This document shows, one piece after another, positions 62,715 to 64,000 of a DNA stretch of 64,000 nt (the stretch's first letter is position 1; the number at the start of each line of letters is the position of its first letter). The notes below the pieces were generated by a model. The model was given only the letters and a program-made list of their open reading frames with translations. It did no database searches and was not told the DNA's origin. This stretch comes from Litchfieldia alkalitelluris (GTDB lineage Bacteria; Bacillota; Bacilli; Bacillales; Salisediminibacteriaceae). The stretch spans positions 3,726,120 to 3,790,119 of the forward strand of contig NZ_KZ119600.1 of the NCBI RefSeq assembly GCF_002153425.1, read 5' to 3'. Both the position numbers and the translations under genes were made by a program.

Positions 62715-64000
62715 TTAAATAGTAGTTTTATATGATTTAAATTGTTTACCTTTGAATAGGTCAAAATTCAATCGAGAATCAGCGTCCAAATAGAGCAACC
62801 CTAGAAATTTATCTGTTTTATCATCAAACTCATCATAATTTCCAGGTTTAGGTGTGAACTCTCCAAAATAGAGTCCATCTTCTGTTTTGAGAAAGTCTAT
62901 TCTAATGAACGGAGCTGGTACTTTCGAACTCAATGATTCAGCCAATTCTAAGTCGGACTCTCGAAACCCTTTTCCAGTGAATAGTTCATTGTCATATTTA
63001 CCTGTTTTAATCATTTCTCCAGATGGAGTCCACCAGCAATATCTAAGCTTAGGGTGTCTTTCTATTTCAAGGACTAATCCAACTTTCCCATAGAAGCAAT
63101 AAAACTTAAGGTCTCTTGCAGGAACTTGAGAATTCTTATTTTCGAGTAATAGTTCCTCGATCATCCATTCATCGTCCTGTACCCATCCTGCCTCTATGTC
63201 TTCTTTCATATTAGCTGTTAACTCTTCCCAACTGTTTAGTATTTTGCTTCTTTTTATGTCATATATTTTACTTTCATTAAATACGAGATAAACTCCCCTG
63301 GAACCAGCACCATTCAATGGCTTGATAACGATATTCTTCTGTTTTTCAATGGTGTTATATTGAAATATATCTTCAGAAAACCATGGTCTTTTAATACCTA
63401 AAGTATCAATAAATTTGTAAGCAAGAACTTTATCATCTAGTATCCATTCAGGTAAGTTCCCTCCTAGATATTTTTGTATTGCTCTTGTTGTTAGAGATGC
63501 ACTGAATGAAGCAGCTTCAGCAATCTCTATTTCTGGTGAATGTTCTACCTCCCTAACAATAAACTCAGGAATTTCTTCCAAATTTAAAGTTTTTAATACT
63601 TTTTTATAAGCCAAAACCTTATAATCCTCTCGATCATGTTTGAAGAGTTTGGCTGCATATTTTAAGGAGGCGTTGTATTGTTTATCATTCATTTGTTTTG
63701 CTTGAATGAGCCAATCCAATTTCTCAAAGAAAGTTCCGTCTTTTTTGGTCTGTTTAAGATCTTTAGACAAATCAGTTTCTCTATCCAGAATTTTTTTGAG
63801 TCTAGTCACTTCTTGATAATGTTTGGTTTGAATTGTCGCCAATTCTTGTTTTAACCCTATCACTTCAGCACGAAGGGAAACATTCTCAGTACTCAACTCT
63901 GTGTACTTTTTAGAACTTAACCTAGATAAGAATGACTGCTGTCTAACTAGCCATTTTCGGAGTGGTCTTGAATATTTCCACTTTCGACTTGTAGCTAGCT
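62715..64000 (-). CDS. TupA-like ATP-grasp protein (5' end outside window)
   Basis: At least 428 residues; the frame is open to the window edge. It begins here with SRKWKYSRPLRKWLVRQQ, the same SR.W+Y..P(L/I)R motif that closes the other array proteins, followed by a coiled coil. From about 62715 to 63500 it is an ATPgrasp_TupA-type domain: KPLNGAGSRGVYLVF, PARDLKFYCFYGKVGLVLE, FIRIDFLKTEDGLYFGEFTPKPG. TupA is named for teichuronopeptide synthesis in alkaliphilic Bacillus halodurans. A TTG at 63896 could be an internal start, but the open upstream frame argues for a longer, possibly glycosyltransferase-fused protein. Confidence 0.8.
   Translation of the reverse strand, partial: LATSRKWKYSRPLRKWLVRQQSFLSRLSSKKYTELSTENVSLRAEVIGLKQELATIQTKHYQEVTRLKKILDRETDLSKDLKQTKKDGTFFEKLDWLIQAKQMNDKQYNASLKYAAKLFKHDREDYKVLAYKKVLKTLNLEEIPEFIVREVEHSPEIEIAEAASFSASLTTRAIQKYLGGNLPEWILDDKVLAYKFIDTLGIKRPWFSEDIFQYNTIEKQKNIVIKPLNGAGSRGVYLVFNESKIYDIKRSKILNSWEELTANMKEDIEAGWVQDDEWMIEELLLENKNSQVPARDLKFYCFYGKVGLVLEIERHPKLRYCWWTPSGEMIKTGKYDNELFTGKGFRESDLELAESLSSKVPAPFIRIDFLKTEDGLYFGEFTPKPGNYDEFDDKTDKFLGLLYLDADSRLNFDLFKGKQFKSYKTTI

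Noticed and set aside
1-64000. tRNA or rRNA genes
   Set aside because: I looked for cloverleaf ends and rRNA conserved blocks and saw none; the GC-rich hairpin stretches at 20.7 and 25.6 kb are MITE-like repeats instead.

Overview
The window is low-GC DNA from a motile Gram-positive rod of the Bacillaceae. The gene order degS-degU-degV-comFA-comFC-yvyF-flgM-flgN-flgK-flgL-yviE-fliW-csrA-hag follows Bacillus subtilis. The wall-polymer genes (three LCP proteins, ATP-grasp ligases, one of them TupA-like) are compatible with an alkaliphilic or halophilic genus, but the species cannot be named from the sequence alone. Most genes lie on the minus strand.

Layout. (1) 1-2.8 kb: the end of an ABC uptake operon (lipoprotein, permease, ATPase). 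(2) 2.8-3.7 kb: gene-free DNA with two small 51-bp-period hairpin repeats. (3) 3.7-4.7 kb: guaC with a promoter and a PurR-like box. (4) 4.9-18.8 kb: an expanded flagellin region. It holds a 1136-aa giant flagellin, two ordinary flagellins, two extra short CsrA paralogues with three GGA-loop hairpin RNA elements, a DegU-like orphan regulator, a sugar-transfer ATP-grasp gene, an IS1182-family element, and flagellin 3'-end remnants carrying two group I introns. (5) 19-35 kb: the conserved fliW/csrA to degS block, interrupted by three large arrays of hairpin units with exact 51- or 52-bp periods. (6) 35-45 kb: yvyE, an orphan sensor kinase, three LCP ligases, an SH3b amidase and an undecaprenyl-phosphate sugar transferase. 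(7) 45-52 kb: two modular cell-wall hydrolases sharing the same repeat domain, with an IS110-family element between them. (8) 52-64 kb: an ISL3-family element, an ATP-grasp gene broken by insertions, and a co-directional array of paralogous ATP-grasp/acylphosphatase-fold proteins ending in a TupA-like ATP-grasp protein that runs off the window.

How it works together. Sigma-D promoters (TAAA-N15-(G/T)CCGATAT) can be read in front of flgM, hag, the csrA-paralogue/hag unit and a small flagellin-linked gene. Both hag leaders carry CsrA sites, one overlapping each Shine-Dalgarno, so FliW-CsrA control of flagellin translation is conserved. The added CsrA paralogues and their RNA hairpins suggest an extra RNA-based layer. 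The right half looks like a cell-surface polymer locus: sugar priming, ATP-grasp ligation, LCP attachment and wall hydrolases. The strongest candidates for something undescribed are the CsrA/GGA-hairpin cluster, the ATP-grasp/acylphosphatase paralogue array, and the 51/52-bp hairpin arrays.
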